DNA of 64,000 nucleotides from Frigoribacterium sp. PhB24. Lineage in GTDB: Bacteria > Actinomycetota > Actinomycetes > Actinomycetales > Microbacteriaceae. Positions 18,500 through 26,424 of the stretch are shown here, piece by piece (the first letter of the stretch is position 1; the number at the start of each line of letters is the position of its first letter). The stretch lies in the NCBI RefSeq assembly GCF_003755185.1, contig NZ_RKIC01000009.1, positions 1-64,000 on the forward strand, in the 5' to 3' direction. The translations under genes were made by a program, and so were the position numbers. Under the pieces are notes generated by a model. That model made no database searches and was not told the DNA's origin. It saw only the letters and a list, made by a program, of their open reading frames with translations.

Positions 18500-20295
18500 T
18501 CGTCGACGGCGACCCGGGCGTGGGTTCGGTGGAGGGCGTCCAGCAGCTCGCGAAGGCTAGGCGGACCGAGGCCGACGATCTCGAGGTGGCCGCCTCCCGG
18601 TTGGCCGAGGCGGCGAGCTGGGGCACTGAGTGCTGGCGGGGCCGGTCGGGTGAGCAGTTCGTGGCGTCGATCACCGATGTGTCCTCCGAGGTCACCGCCG
18701 TCGCTCGGGGCCTCGAACGTCATGCAGAGGCCCTCGAGGCGTACGCGACACAGTTGTCGTTCATCCAAGGGGCGAAGCAGACGCTGGAGGCGCGGCGTGC
18801 GATGGCCGAGAAGACCCTGCTCTCGACCGGGGCCACCCTGAAGGCGATCATGCTCGAGGCGCAGGACGCGGCGCGTGACGACCTGATCGGCATCGTCGTC
18901 GAGGCCGAGTACCGCTCGGGTGAACGGTCGGCTCTGCAGCGGCGCATCGACGACGAGCAGCGAGAGCTCGAGGTCGTCGCGAGCCTGTGGTCCGAACTGG
19001 TCGAAGAGCGTGCGGCGATCGACCGCCGGTGCATTGCCGCGCTGCAGAGTGCCGAGGCGATGGGGGCGCTCCCGCAGGTGACCGCGGCCGCCGTCTCGAC
19101 GGCCTCGGCCGAGCAGCTGTTGGCCTTGCTGGCGGGGCTCTCGGCAACCGAGCTGATGCTCCTCCTCGAGCAACACCCCGAGCTGACGAACAAGGCCTTT
19201 CTCGCCGACCCCGAGCGGGTGCGGGCCTGGTGGGACGAGCTCGGGCGGCAGGGGGCACGGAACGCTGACGAGCTGACGGCGCTACAGCTCGCGTTGGTGC
19301 GAGGCGCGCCCGCGATCATCGGGGCGCTCGACGGTCTGCCCCCCTCGGTGCGGGTCGCGGCGAATGTGTTCACCGCGAAGCGGCGGATCGCCGAGATCGA
19401 CGGACTGGTGGGGCCGATCAGGCGACGGAGGCTGGCGGGCGACGCCGAGCTGCTCGCCGCTCTGGCGCGGGAGCGCGCCTACCTCGAACGTGCTGTCGCG
19501 CAGCCGCCGATGGTCCAGCTGTACCTCTTCGACCCGGCGAAGAGCCGCATCGTCGAGATGATCGGCGAGTGGAACGACCGGACCAGGACGGTGCTGACCT
19601 ACGTACCGGGGACTCTGACGAACATGGACTCGTTCTATGGGAAGAAGGCAAGTCTGCAGCAGATGGCCAAGTGGCTGGAAGGAAACGATCCAGATGGAAC
19701 GTCTGTGGCATTCGTCTTCAAGGACGGAGTCTTTCCCGGTGGCGCGGAAGGCAGCAAGAACGCGGCCGAATTCGTGGGGGCTTTCGCGCAAGCGAACGAC
19801 CCCGAGTTCGCGCGCAAGACGAGCAAGGCGCTGTACGACTTCCAGCTCGGGCTGGCGGTCGATCCGATCAGGTCGGAACCGGGATACCGCGACGTGGCCA
19901 TCGGGCACAGCTGGGGGCTGGCGAACATCACGTCCGCCGAGGTCCATGGGGCCACTTACAACAAGGTGATCTCTCTGGCGGGGGCGGGGATGCCGCCGGA
20001 ATGGCAGCCGCGGGCGGGCACGACCTACACCGACTACAGCTACTGGGATTTCCTGATGCAGGCGCAGTCGACAGGAGGTGTCTGGGGAGGGCGGAACCCG
20101 AACAGATCCGACGAATTCGATTCGCGCGGGTACTACGTGAGCCCGCACGACGTGGAGCTCGAAGAAACCGGCGCCAGTTACACCCCGGTCTGGAAGCTGG
20201 ACGACAACCATGCGCTGGTCGCTCAATCGAGTGACGACAATGCGCCGGTTCGAGATGCTCTCACGGATGAGATCTACGAGGAACTTCGTGATTAG
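18496..20295 (+). CDS. Esx-like coiled-coil protein with C-terminal alpha/beta hydrolase (DUF1023-like)
   Basis: The 599-residue protein starts with a helical region (about 1-115) that contains a WGTECWRGRSG turn, like the W-x-G hinge of type VII secretion partners. Coiled-coil sequence runs to about residue 330. The C-terminal half is an alpha/beta hydrolase: the nucleophile elbow GHSWG places Ser472, preceded by strand-forming VLTYVPGTL. This plan matches actinobacterial DUF1023-type proteins, which are often secreted esterases or toxins. The last third and the following gene use more A/T-rich codons than their neighbours. A toxin role is inference. Confidence 0.65.
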   Translation: MIVDGDPGVGSVEGVQQLAKARRTEADDLEVAASRLAEAASWGTECWRGRSGEQFVASITDVSSEVTAVARGLERHAEALEAYATQLSFIQGAKQTLEARRAMAEKTLLSTGATLKAIMLEAQDAARDDLIGIVVEAEYRSGERSALQRRIDDEQRELEVVASLWSELVEERAAIDRRCIAALQSAEAMGALPQVTAAAVSTASAEQLLALLAGLSATELMLLLEQHPELTNKAFLADPERVRAWWDELGRQGARNADELTALQLALVRGAPAIIGALDGLPPSVRVAANVFTAKRRIAEIDGLVGPIRRRRLAGDAELLAALARERAYLERAVAQPPMVQLYLFDPAKSRIVEMIGEWNDRTRTVLTYVPGTLTNMDSFYGKKASLQQMAKWLEGNDPDGTSVAFVFKDGVFPGGAEGSKNAAEFVGAFAQANDPEFARKTSKALYDFQLGLAVDPIRSEPGYRDVAIGHSWGLANITSAEVHGATYNKVISLAGAGMPPEWQPRAGTTYTDYSYWDFLMQAQSTGGVWGGRNPNRSDEFDSRGYYVSPHDVELEETGASYTPVWKLDDNHALVAQSSDDNAPVRDALTDEIYEELRD

Positions 20296-20824
20296 GCGAC
20301 AAGGGGCGTGTGTGGCGGCTGCCCTCGTCCTTATATCCATCGGCCTCGCGGGCTGCGAGGGCGAGACGAATGACAACGCGAGAAGGATGATTTACGTGGA
20401 CGAAGAGACCAATCGAGTCGACCTGCCCGCCCTTAGACGGGACATCATGGCTGTCCAGCGACGTTTCGCGTCGATGGGTCCCGCGGATCAGATAATAGGA
20501 ATTCTTGAACCGCCGAACGGTGTGCTGATGTCGTGTTCGGATGGGCAGTTCCAATGGACGGGCTCGACCACTGTCGAGTATTCGACTGTTCCGGATGAAC
20601 AGGGCTACTTCGAGGTGCTGGAGGCAGAGCTTGCTGAAGACGAGGCTTTCAGTACCAAGCGTCAATTTTCACCCGATGGCGAGAGCGAGCGGTTGATCAT
20701 CATGAGCGAGGACGGCACTCGTTACTCGGTCAAGGTCTGGACGGGGCGCTCGAAGGTCCAGGTGTCGTCGAGTTCGTGGTGTTTCACCTTGCAGCCCGGG
20801 CAGGCGGATGGTGGTGAGTTCTGA
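20288..20824 (+). CDS. Predicted lipoprotein, possible partner or immunity protein of the upstream hydrolase
   Basis: With the GTG at 20288 (GAGGA five bases upstream, 8-base overlap with the upstream stop) the product is 178 residues. It has a compact lipoprotein signal: basic RRQ, a hydrophobic core, then LAGC as lipobox. The mature part is small, soluble and acidic, with no recognised domain. Earlier in-frame ATGs exist from 20210 but would bury the signal. The codons are noticeably A/T-richer than those of the housekeeping genes. Position directly after an Esx-like hydrolase suggests an immunity or accessory lipoprotein, but this is not shown. Confidence 0.65.
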   Translation: MIRRQGACVAAALVLISIGLAGCEGETNDNARRMIYVDEETNRVDLPALRRDIMAVQRRFASMGPADQIIGILEPPNGVLMSCSDGQFQWTGSTTVEYSTVPDEQGYFEVLEAELAEDEAFSTKRQFSPDGESERLIIMSEDGTRYSVKVWTGRSKVQVSSSSWCFTLQPGQADGGEF

Positions 20825-20876
20825 AGGGGAGTAGGGCACCATTGGTGTTCGTGAGACGAGTGGACGGAATGCGAAG

Positions 20877-21452
20877 GTGACGGGCGCCGGGCTGTGGCAC
20901 CGCGCCTCCTCGGGTGCGGGGTTGTCGGCCGCGGCCGACCGGGTGTGGCAGCGGCTGCAGCTCGACCGGCTCGCCGGCGGGCGGCACTCCGGCTACGTCA
21001 TCCACGAAGACATGCGGCAGCACCCGCGGACCGTCCGCGGCTTCATGGGCATCCGGTGGTTGCTGTTCGGCGAGACCGTCGTCGGCCTCACCGCCATCTT
21101 CATCGCCGCCGTCCTCACCAGCCGCGGCGAACACGTGCCCTGGGCCGTCTGGTTCCGGTCCACCGTCGTCCTCTTCATCACCGCATCGCTCTACGTCTTC
21201 GCCTGGCGCGCCCAGCTCGGGTACTACTGGGCCTACTCACGACTGCGCCTGTTCAGCCGCATCTTCCCGATCGTCACGCTGATCGTCGCCACCATCCCCG
21301 GGCTCTACCCCGGGTGGATGGTCGTCGAACAGATCGTCTTCTCGCTACTCATGATCGGCATCGGCGACCTGCTCACCAGCGACCACATGCGCGCGGCCTT
21401 CCCACGGCCGGCCAAACGGGAAACGCGCGACGCAGCAGACGCGGTGGGGTGA
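20877..21452 (+). CDS. Membrane protein of unknown function
   Basis: The 191-residue protein has four predicted membrane segments (LLFGETVVGLTAIFIAAV; VWFRSTVVLFITASLYVF; IFPIVTLIVATIPGLY; VVEQIVFSLLMIGIGDLL). No catalytic motif is visible. The N-terminal tail carries a dispersed-motif copy (20900) read as HRASSG. The GTG start is preceded by a GCGAAGG stretch directly against it, so the exact start is uncertain. It is followed by a terminator-like hairpin. Confidence 0.65.
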   Translation: MTGAGLWHRASSGAGLSAAADRVWQRLQLDRLAGGRHSGYVIHEDMRQHPRTVRGFMGIRWLLFGETVVGLTAIFIAAVLTSRGEHVPWAVWFRSTVVLFITASLYVFAWRAQLGYYWAYSRLRLFSRIFPIVTLIVATIPGLYPGWMVVEQIVFSLLMIGIGDLLTSDHMRAAFPRPAKRETRDAADAVG

Positions 21453-21493
21453 CATCGCGCCCGAGTCACTCATGACCAGGCCGGAAAGACATG

Positions 21494-21512
21494 CCCCGAG
21501 TCGTCGTCGGGG
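21494..21512 (+). terminator. Hairpin between the membrane protein and marR
   Basis: CCCCGA and TCGGGG arms flank a 7-base loop. There is no U tract. It probably separates the two transcription units. Confidence 0.4.
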
Positions 21513-21534
21513 CGGCCCCCGGGCGCGAATAGAA

Positions 21535-21572
21535 GTTTGAGACTTGACAGTTGGAAGTCAAACAGTTAGATT
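21535..21572 (+). promoter_or_regulatory. marR promoter with overlapping operator
   Basis: A consensus promoter is visible: TTGACA (21544-21549), exactly 17 bp, then TAGATT (21567-21572). An inverted repeat GTTTGA (21535) / TCAAAC (21558-21563) encloses the -35 and most of the spacer, with inner GACTT / AAGTC symmetry. This is the expected layout for autorepression by the MarR protein that starts 8 bases downstream. Confidence 0.7.
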
Positions 21573-21579
21573 TCTGACC

Positions 21580-22023
21580 ATGGAGATCGAGGAATACACG
21601 GAGACCACCACGCTCGGCCTGTTGCGCTGGGTCGGCTGGGCTCAGCGGAAGGCCGGCGAGGACTGGGTCACGAGTCGTGAGCTCAGCCCGGAACAGGCCT
21701 TCGTCCTCGGATACCTGGTCAAGGCGCCCGGTGCCATCCAACGTGACATCGCCGCCATGACCCGCACGAGCGCCGCCAGCGTCTCGAGCCTTCTGCAGGG
21801 GCTCGAACGCCGTGGCCTCGTCGACCGCCGCACCCAGGACGGTGACGAACGGCGCAAACGCGTCTACGCCACGCCCGCGGCCGCCGACCTCATCTCGGGA
21901 TTCGACGACGCCATGATCGCGGCGGACGAGAGCATCCTCGCCCCCCTCGACCAGGCCGAACGCGACACCCTCCACGCCCTGCTCGCCAAGATCACCACCG
22001 CACTGCCCCGCCCCAGCCGCTAG
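21580..22023 (+). CDS. MarR-family transcriptional regulator
   Basis: The 147-residue protein is the normal MarR length. The winged-helix region reads QAFVLGYLVKAPGAIQRDIA, ASVSSLLQGLERRGLVDRR and DGDERRKRVYATPAA, matching the helix-turn-helix, recognition helix and wing. The ATG at 21580 sits 8 bases after the -10, so the mRNA is nearly leaderless. The MATE exporter follows after 380 bp and is the likely target together with its own promoter. Confidence 0.9.
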   Translation: MEIEEYTETTTLGLLRWVGWAQRKAGEDWVTSRELSPEQAFVLGYLVKAPGAIQRDIAAMTRTSAASVSSLLQGLERRGLVDRRTQDGDERRKRVYATPAAADLISGFDDAMIAADESILAPLDQAERDTLHALLAKITTALPRPSR

Positions 22024-22403
22024 GTCTCGGTCGTCGGCTCGCCCTGCGTGCGAGCGGGTCCGCCCCCGATCCCGCACCGCCAGGCACCTGAGCCACCGCG
22101 CACCCGAACCACCTCGCCAGCACCTCCGCTTCATCGAGCTCGCTTGCCCGCACCCGTGCCCGGGCCAGCGGCCACCACACCAGGAGGTGGGCACGGCACC
22201 AGGAGAAAACCTGGCGCCGTGCCCACCGCCTGGCGGGGAAGCGGCCCGGCCCGATCCTGCCTCGGGCCGGGTGCCGGACTGCGGCGGCAGGACGGTGTCG
22301 CGCGCCGTCTCGGCTGGCCGACCCGCGCCTCCTGAACCCACCTCACCACTCGCCGTGCCGGCTCTCGTCGGCGCGCGCTCGAGCCTGCCCGGAAGGACAC
22401 CTC
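22024..22403. other. Intergenic region marR-MATE
   Basis: 380 bp without a credible gene. It contains a 54-bp palindrome (22180-22233) and one dispersed-motif copy (22323-22333). No clear promoter for the exporter was found; AAGGAC lies before its ATG. Confidence 0.7.
22180..22233. repeat. 54-bp palindromic repeat, family B copy 1
   Basis: Nested inverted arms CCAGG, GTGGGCAC and CCAGG pair with CCTGG, GTGCCCAC and CCTGG around an A-rich loop (AGAAAA). It aligns without gaps to 27468-27521, with roughly four of five bases identical. Confidence 0.85.
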
Positions 22404-23882
22404 ATGAACGAGAACACCCCCGTCCCCGCGAACACGCCAGAACCTGGTACCACCCCTGCTCCGTCGGTAATCCCTGTCGTCGGCAGCAACCGTTGGTACC
22501 TGTCCTCTGCGCCGATCGTCCGCGCTCTGGTGCACCTCTGCGTGCCGATGGCCGCCGCGATGATCGTCGGCGCCGTCTACAACGTCATCAACGCCGGCTT
22601 CATCGGTTCGCAGCACGACACGTCGATGCTGGCGGCGATCACGCTCGGCACTCCGCTGCTCGGCCTCGTCATGGCCGTCGGTGGCGTCTTCGGGGTCGGA
22701 GGAGGCGCGCTCATCTCGCGGCACCTCGGGGCGGCCGAGCACGACCCGGGGGAGGCCTCTCGCATCAAGCACGTGTCGTCGTTCGCGCTGTGGGGCGCCG
22801 TCGTCACGGGCGCGGTCATCGGGGCCGCAGGACTGGTCCTGCTGCCCTCCGTCGTCGGGCTGCTCGGCGCGGACCACGCGGCCGTGCCGGCCACGAGTGC
22901 CTACGTCGGGGTCATGTTCGCGTTCGTCCCCGTCTTGGCGGCTGCCTTCTGCCTCGAGCAGATCGTGCGGGCCGAAGGCGCCGCCCGCCAGGCGATGATC
23001 GGGCTGATCGTGTCGACCGTCGCGAACGTGGTGTTCGACGTCGTGTTCATCCTCGTGCTGCACGGGGGAGTCGCCGGTGCGGCCCTCGGCACAGGTCTCG
23101 CGAACGTCGTCACCATCGCCTACTTCGTCACCTGGCTGCACCGCCACAGCGAGCACGTCAGCCTGTCGCCGCGGTGGTTCACCCTGTCGCCGTCGGTGCT
23201 CAAGCCCGTGTTCGGTGTCGGGTCGGGGGAGCTGATCCAGTCGGCGTTCCTCACCGTGACGACGCTCGTGCTCAACAACCTCGCCGCCGCCTACGGCGAC
23301 AGCGCACTCGCGGCGATGGGCGTCGCCGTCCGCATCGCCCAGGTGCCGGAGTTCCTCGTGATGGGCGTCACCATCGGCGTCCTGCCTCTGCTCGCCTACT
23401 CGTTCGGCAAGGGTGACGGCGCCCGCTTCGGCTCGGCGCTCCGGGCCTCGGCCGTGACCGTCGGCGGCATCGTGCTGATCTTCTCGACGACGGTGTTCGT
23501 CTTCCGCGATCAGGTGTTCTCCGCCTTCTCGGGCGACGGGGCGGTGCTCGCGATCGGCGTCACGATCCTGACGGCGCAGCTCGTGGCGACCGTCGTCAAC
23601 GGCTTCACCGGGCTGATCACGTCGGTGTTCCAGGCGACCGGCAAGGCGCTGCCCGCCATCGTGCTGTCGATGGCGCAGGGCGTGTTGTTCGTGCCGATCG
23701 TGCTCGTGGGCGACGCCTGGTTCGGGCTCGGGGGAGTCGTGTGGGCATTGACCGTGACCGAGGTGCTCGTGTTCGTGGTCGGGCTCGGGATGTACCTGGG
23801 GTCGCGGGCGGCCATCGAGCGCGGGCTGGCAGAGGGGAGCGAGGAACGGGCCGAGGCCGTGCTGGAGGGGGCAGCAGCCTGA
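22404..23882 (+). CDS. MATE-family multidrug exporter
   Basis: A 492-residue, 12-helix cation-coupled efflux protein in two MatE halves. The first contains PMAAAMIVGAVYNVINAGFIG and the second GSGELIQSAFLTVTTLVLNN. ARQAMIGLIVSTVANVVFDVVFI matches the conserved helix-5/6 region. The first 30 residues are a Pro/Thr-rich cytoplasmic tail. It would extrude cationic drugs or toxic metabolites under control of the upstream MarR protein (inference from neighbourhood). Confidence 0.92.
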   Translation: MNENTPVPANTPEPGTTPAPSVIPVVGSNRWYLSSAPIVRALVHLCVPMAAAMIVGAVYNVINAGFIGSQHDTSMLAAITLGTPLLGLVMAVGGVFGVGGGALISRHLGAAEHDPGEASRIKHVSSFALWGAVVTGAVIGAAGLVLLPSVVGLLGADHAAVPATSAYVGVMFAFVPVLAAAFCLEQIVRAEGAARQAMIGLIVSTVANVVFDVVFILVLHGGVAGAALGTGLANVVTIAYFVTWLHRHSEHVSLSPRWFTLSPSVLKPVFGVGSGELIQSAFLTVTTLVLNNLAAAYGDSALAAMGVAVRIAQVPEFLVMGVTIGVLPLLAYSFGKGDGARFGSALRASAVTVGGIVLIFSTTVFVFRDQVFSAFSGDGAVLAIGVTILTAQLVATVVNGFTGLITSVFQATGKALPAIVLSMAQGVLFVPIVLVGDAWFGLGGVVWALTVTEVLVFVVGLGMYLGSRAAIERGLAEGSEERAEAVLEGAAA

Positions 23883-23896
23883 GGCTCGCGGTGTGA

Positions 23897-23958
23897 TGAA
23901 CCCCGTTTCGGACGATGAACCCCGCAGGAGTGGGGTTCATCGTCCGAAACGGGGTTCA
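23897..23958. repeat. 62-bp perfect palindrome between convergent genes
   Basis: Arms of 27 bases (TGAACCCCGTTTCGGACGAT... and its exact complement) enclose an 8-base loop. Each arm itself contains two TGAACCCC words. It lies between the MATE gene and the hxlR-type gene, so it could act as a bidirectional terminator, but the arm length exceeds what termination needs. Confidence 0.9.
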
Positions 23959-24026
23959 CCGCCAGGTCGGGCGGGGGTGCGGGGGCGCGAGGGCGGGCGG
24001 GGCCGCGGGGCGCCGCACGAGCCCCG

Positions 24027-24037
24027 AGGAGGCGCGG
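24027..24037 (+). repeat. Dispersed motif copy at the end of hxlR-type gene
   Basis: An exact AGGAGGCGCGG two bases beyond the stop codon of the minus-strand regulator. Confidence 0.9.
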
Positions 24038-24038
24038 C

Positions 24039-24491
24039 TCAGTCGCCGACGCGGGGCACCATCTCGACGTCGGCGGGCTCGACCACGTGCCCGTCGCCCG
24101 TGACGAACGCGACCCGCACGGGTTCGCCCGACCGGGCGACGCTGAACCGGCGTGCGGCGCCGTCGGGGTGCGGATCGTGCTCGTCGCCCCACACGGCGAG
24201 AGCGGCCAGCACGGGGGCGAGGTCGCGGCCCGCGTCGGTGAGCAGGTACTCGACGCGCTCGCGGGCGCCGTCCTCGCGGTAGGTCGACCGCTCGAGCACG
24301 CCGGCGGCGACCAGTGAGTCGAGCCGCGCGGTCAACACGTCGGGCGACAGGCCGAGCCGCGCCCGGAACTGCGAGAACCGCGTGTGCCCGAGCAGTGCCT
24401 CACGAACGACGAGCAGAGCCCAGCGCTCGCCGAGCAGGTCAAGGCTGCGGGCGATGCCGCAGCGCGGGTCGAGGGGTCCACGGGAGGCCAT
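24039..24491 (-). CDS. HxlR-family transcriptional regulator
   Basis: The 150-residue protein has the HxlR winged helix: CGIARSLDLLGERWALLVVREALLG as the first helices, FSQFRARLGLSPDVLTARLDSLVAAGVLER as recognition helix and wing, and YLLTDAGRDLAPVL. A conserved cysteine near residue 11 is typical of redox- or quinone-sensing members. It is transcribed divergently from the MFS exporter across 54 bp that hold an inverted repeat, so it probably controls both. Confidence 0.9.
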   Translation of the reverse strand: MASRGPLDPRCGIARSLDLLGERWALLVVREALLGHTRFSQFRARLGLSPDVLTARLDSLVAAGVLERSTYREDGARERVEYLLTDAGRDLAPVLAALAVWGDEHDPHPDGAARRFSVARSGEPVRVAFVTGDGHVVEPADVEMVPRVGD

Positions 24492-24497
24492 GTCGAC

Positions 24498-24538
24498 ACC
24501 CTACCTCGGTAGGCTTTTCGTATCCAGGGTGCTAGCGT
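24498..24538. promoter_or_regulatory. Divergent promoter region of hxlR-type and MFS genes
   Basis: On the minus strand TAGGGT (24503-24498) lies 6 bases before the regulator ATG. On the plus strand TAGCGT (24533-24538) lies 7 bases before the MFS ATG. Both look leaderless. CCTACC TC GGTAGG (24500-24513) is a perfect inverted repeat over the regulator -10 and is the likely operator. Confidence 0.6.
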
Positions 24539-24545
24539 CGCGATC

Positions 24546-25772
24546 ATGCCCCGTGATCTCGCTGCCGCCGTTCGTCCCGACGGGCCGAACCGGCTCGCGT
24601 TCTGGACCTGCGCCTCCGTTCTCGCCCTCGCCCTGTGGACGAGCGGCGCAGCGACGCCGGTCTATCCGCTCTACGCCAGCGACTGGCAGCTGACGCCGTT
24701 CGTCACGACCGCGATCTTCGCCGTCTACCCGCTCGTCCTCGTGATCGTGCTGCTCGTCTTCGGCAGCCTGAGCGACACGATCGGCCGACGGGCGAGCATC
24801 CTGCTCGGCGTGGGCGCGTCCATCGTGGGCGTCCTGCTGTTCGCGCTCGCCCCGGACGTCGGGTGGGTGCTGGTCGGCCGGGCGTTCATGGGCCTCGGCG
24901 TCGGGCTGTCGCTCAGCCCCGCCACCGCCGCGATGATCGACATCGCCGGCCCCGTCAACTCGGCCCGCACCGGAGCCATCAGCACCGCCTCCACCGCGGT
25001 CGGCCTCGTCTTCGCGACACTGCTCGGTGGGGCCCTCGTCCAGTACGCGCCCGAACCGCTGCACCTCACGTACTGGGTGTTGCTCGTCGTCGAGGTGGGC
25101 GTGCTCGTCCTCGTCTGGCGGCTGCCGCGCGACCGGGACGAGAAGGCCGGGCGCTGGAGGCCACGGTGGCCGAGCGTGCCGCGCGCGCTCCTCGGGGCGG
25201 TGGGGGCCGCGGCCGTCTGCGTCAGCGCCTCCTACGCTCTCGGGGCCGTGGTGCTCTCGCTCGGTGCCGAGATCGGCGTGACGCTGATCGGCACCGACAA
25301 CGCGTTCGTGACCGGCGCGGTGATCGCCCTGTCGATGGTCGTCATCGCGGTCGTGGCGCTCGCATCCCGGCGGGTGCCCGTGGTCGTCGCGGTCGTCGTG
25401 GCGGCGGTGGCGACGGCGCTCGGCTTCACGGCGCTGGTGCTGGCCGCGGCGCAGCAGTCGTTGGGGCTGTTCCTGGCGTTCTGCGTGTTGTCGGGGGTCG
25501 GCTACAGCCTGTTCTTCGCGTCGGGGCTGGGGATCGTGTCGCGGTTCGCTCCGGAGCACCATCGCGCCGGGACGCTGTCGGCCGTGTACCTCGTCGCCTA
25601 CCTGGTGCAGGGAGCGACGGCCCTGTGGCTCGGCGCGCAGGCGACCCGCGGAGGGCTCGAGAGCTCCGTCGACGTCGGGGCCCCGGCCATCGTGGGGCTG
25701 GCGGTCGCGGCGATGGTGGCGGTCGTGGTCGTGATGCGCGGGCGGGAGCGGCGCCGGCGGGTCGCGGCGTAG
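24546..25772 (+). CDS. MFS transporter (drug exporter type)
   Basis: The 408-residue protein has 12 hydrophobic segments. MFS motif A appears as GSLSDTIGRRASIL between helices 2 and 3, and motif C-like sequence as GLSLSPATAAMIDIAGP. The N-terminus is short, and the C-terminus ends in a basic GRERRRR tail. Pairing with a divergent HxlR regulator suggests inducible efflux; the substrate is unknown. Confidence 0.88.
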   Translation: MPRDLAAAVRPDGPNRLAFWTCASVLALALWTSGAATPVYPLYASDWQLTPFVTTAIFAVYPLVLVIVLLVFGSLSDTIGRRASILLGVGASIVGVLLFALAPDVGWVLVGRAFMGLGVGLSLSPATAAMIDIAGPVNSARTGAISTASTAVGLVFATLLGGALVQYAPEPLHLTYWVLLVVEVGVLVLVWRLPRDRDEKAGRWRPRWPSVPRALLGAVGAAAVCVSASYALGAVVLSLGAEIGVTLIGTDNAFVTGAVIALSMVVIAVVALASRRVPVVVAVVVAAVATALGFTALVLAAAQQSLGLFLAFCVLSGVGYSLFFASGLGIVSRFAPEHHRAGTLSAVYLVAYLVQGATALWLGAQATRGGLESSVDVGAPAIVGLAVAAMVAVVVVMRGRERRRRVAA

Positions 25773-26035
25773 GGGCGGTGGGTCGGAGGTGCGGGTCGGG
25801 GCCGGCGCGCATCCCGCCACGAAGTAAAGACGCCGCTACCGGATGTCGTGGCGGCGTGTGTACTTCGTGGCGGGTAGGCATCGGCGGCGACGGCGAGACT
25901 CGAGCGGAGGCGCGTCGCCGTGCTCGGCCGTGGCCGACCACGATGCCAGGCGACGGGTTTCGATTAGCTGCGCCCGCCTCCTGCGGCTAACGTTGACACC
26001 CCACTCAGCGGCACCGGCACTCCGGAGGAGGACTC
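25773..26035. other. Intergenic region after MFS gene
   Basis: Holds a 62-bp palindrome (25813-25874) and no supported gene. Open frames crossing it have no codon bias, no homologous motif and no start signal. Confidence 0.6.
25813..25874. repeat. 62-bp palindromic repeat
   Basis: Outer arms CCCGCCACGAAGTA / TACTTCGTGGCGGG are perfect 14-bp complements, with inner CGCCGC / GCGGCG pairing. The CCACGAAGT word is shared with the palindrome at 27461-27528, suggesting related elements. Confidence 0.85.
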
Positions 26036-26176
26036 ATGGCATCGCGCGATCCGTTCGCCCCTGCCGTGATCGTCGCACCCCTCGACGCCGTCGACGTGCG
26101 GCCTCGCCGTCGCGGCTGGACCGTCGTCTGGTCACGTCGCACCGTGCACTTCGGCGCGGTCTCGCCGACCCGTTGA
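26036..26176 (+). CDS. Possible 46-residue peptide
   Basis: A small frame with an ATG 5 bases after an ideal GGAGGAGGAC ribosome binding site (26023-26032), ending in TGA. The product is basic, with RPRRRGWTVVW in the middle and no signal peptide or known motif. It is listed because the translation signal is much stronger than at most real genes here. It could instead be a leader peptide or chance. Confidence 0.4.
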   Translation: MASRDPFAPAVIVAPLDAVDVRPRRRGWTVVWSRRTVHFGAVSPTR

Positions 26177-26424
26177 GCCGCGCTCGAGGTGAGCTGCGGT
26201 GCCGACCGGCACCGCGCCTCCTCAGCCTGTGGGGTGGTGAGTGGCCGACGCCGCGACCGCTCCGTCGGGAGCCGCGGCGCCCCGGGTGCCCACGATCGTC
26301 GTGACGCGCCCTGCCCGCGCCGGCGTGCGACGGAGTCGCTGCTCGTCACCGCCTGCGCGTGCCCCACCCCACCGGGCCGAGACCGCGTCACCGCGGCCGC
26401 GCGCCCGGACCCGAAAGGAACACC
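26177..26424. other. Non-coding stretch before the betaine-type binding protein
   Basis: About 250 bp with a dispersed-motif copy at 26212-26222 and no clear promoter or gene. AAAGGA, the ribosome binding site of the next gene, lies at its end. Confidence 0.5.
26212..26222 (-). repeat. Dispersed motif copy, intergenic
   Basis: Exact CCGCGCCTCCT on the plus strand, outside any supported gene. Confidence 0.9.

Noticed and set aside
20210-20287. Earlier ATG starts of the lipoprotein gene
   Set aside because: They overlap the hydrolase gene by up to 86 bases and would put about 26 residues before the signal peptide. The GTG at 20288 has a ribosome binding site and gives a normal lipoprotein signal.
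25843-26304. Open frames in the region after the MFS gene
   Set aside because: They cross a palindrome, have Arg-rich shadow composition and no start signal. Only the short frame at 26036 was kept as a possibility.
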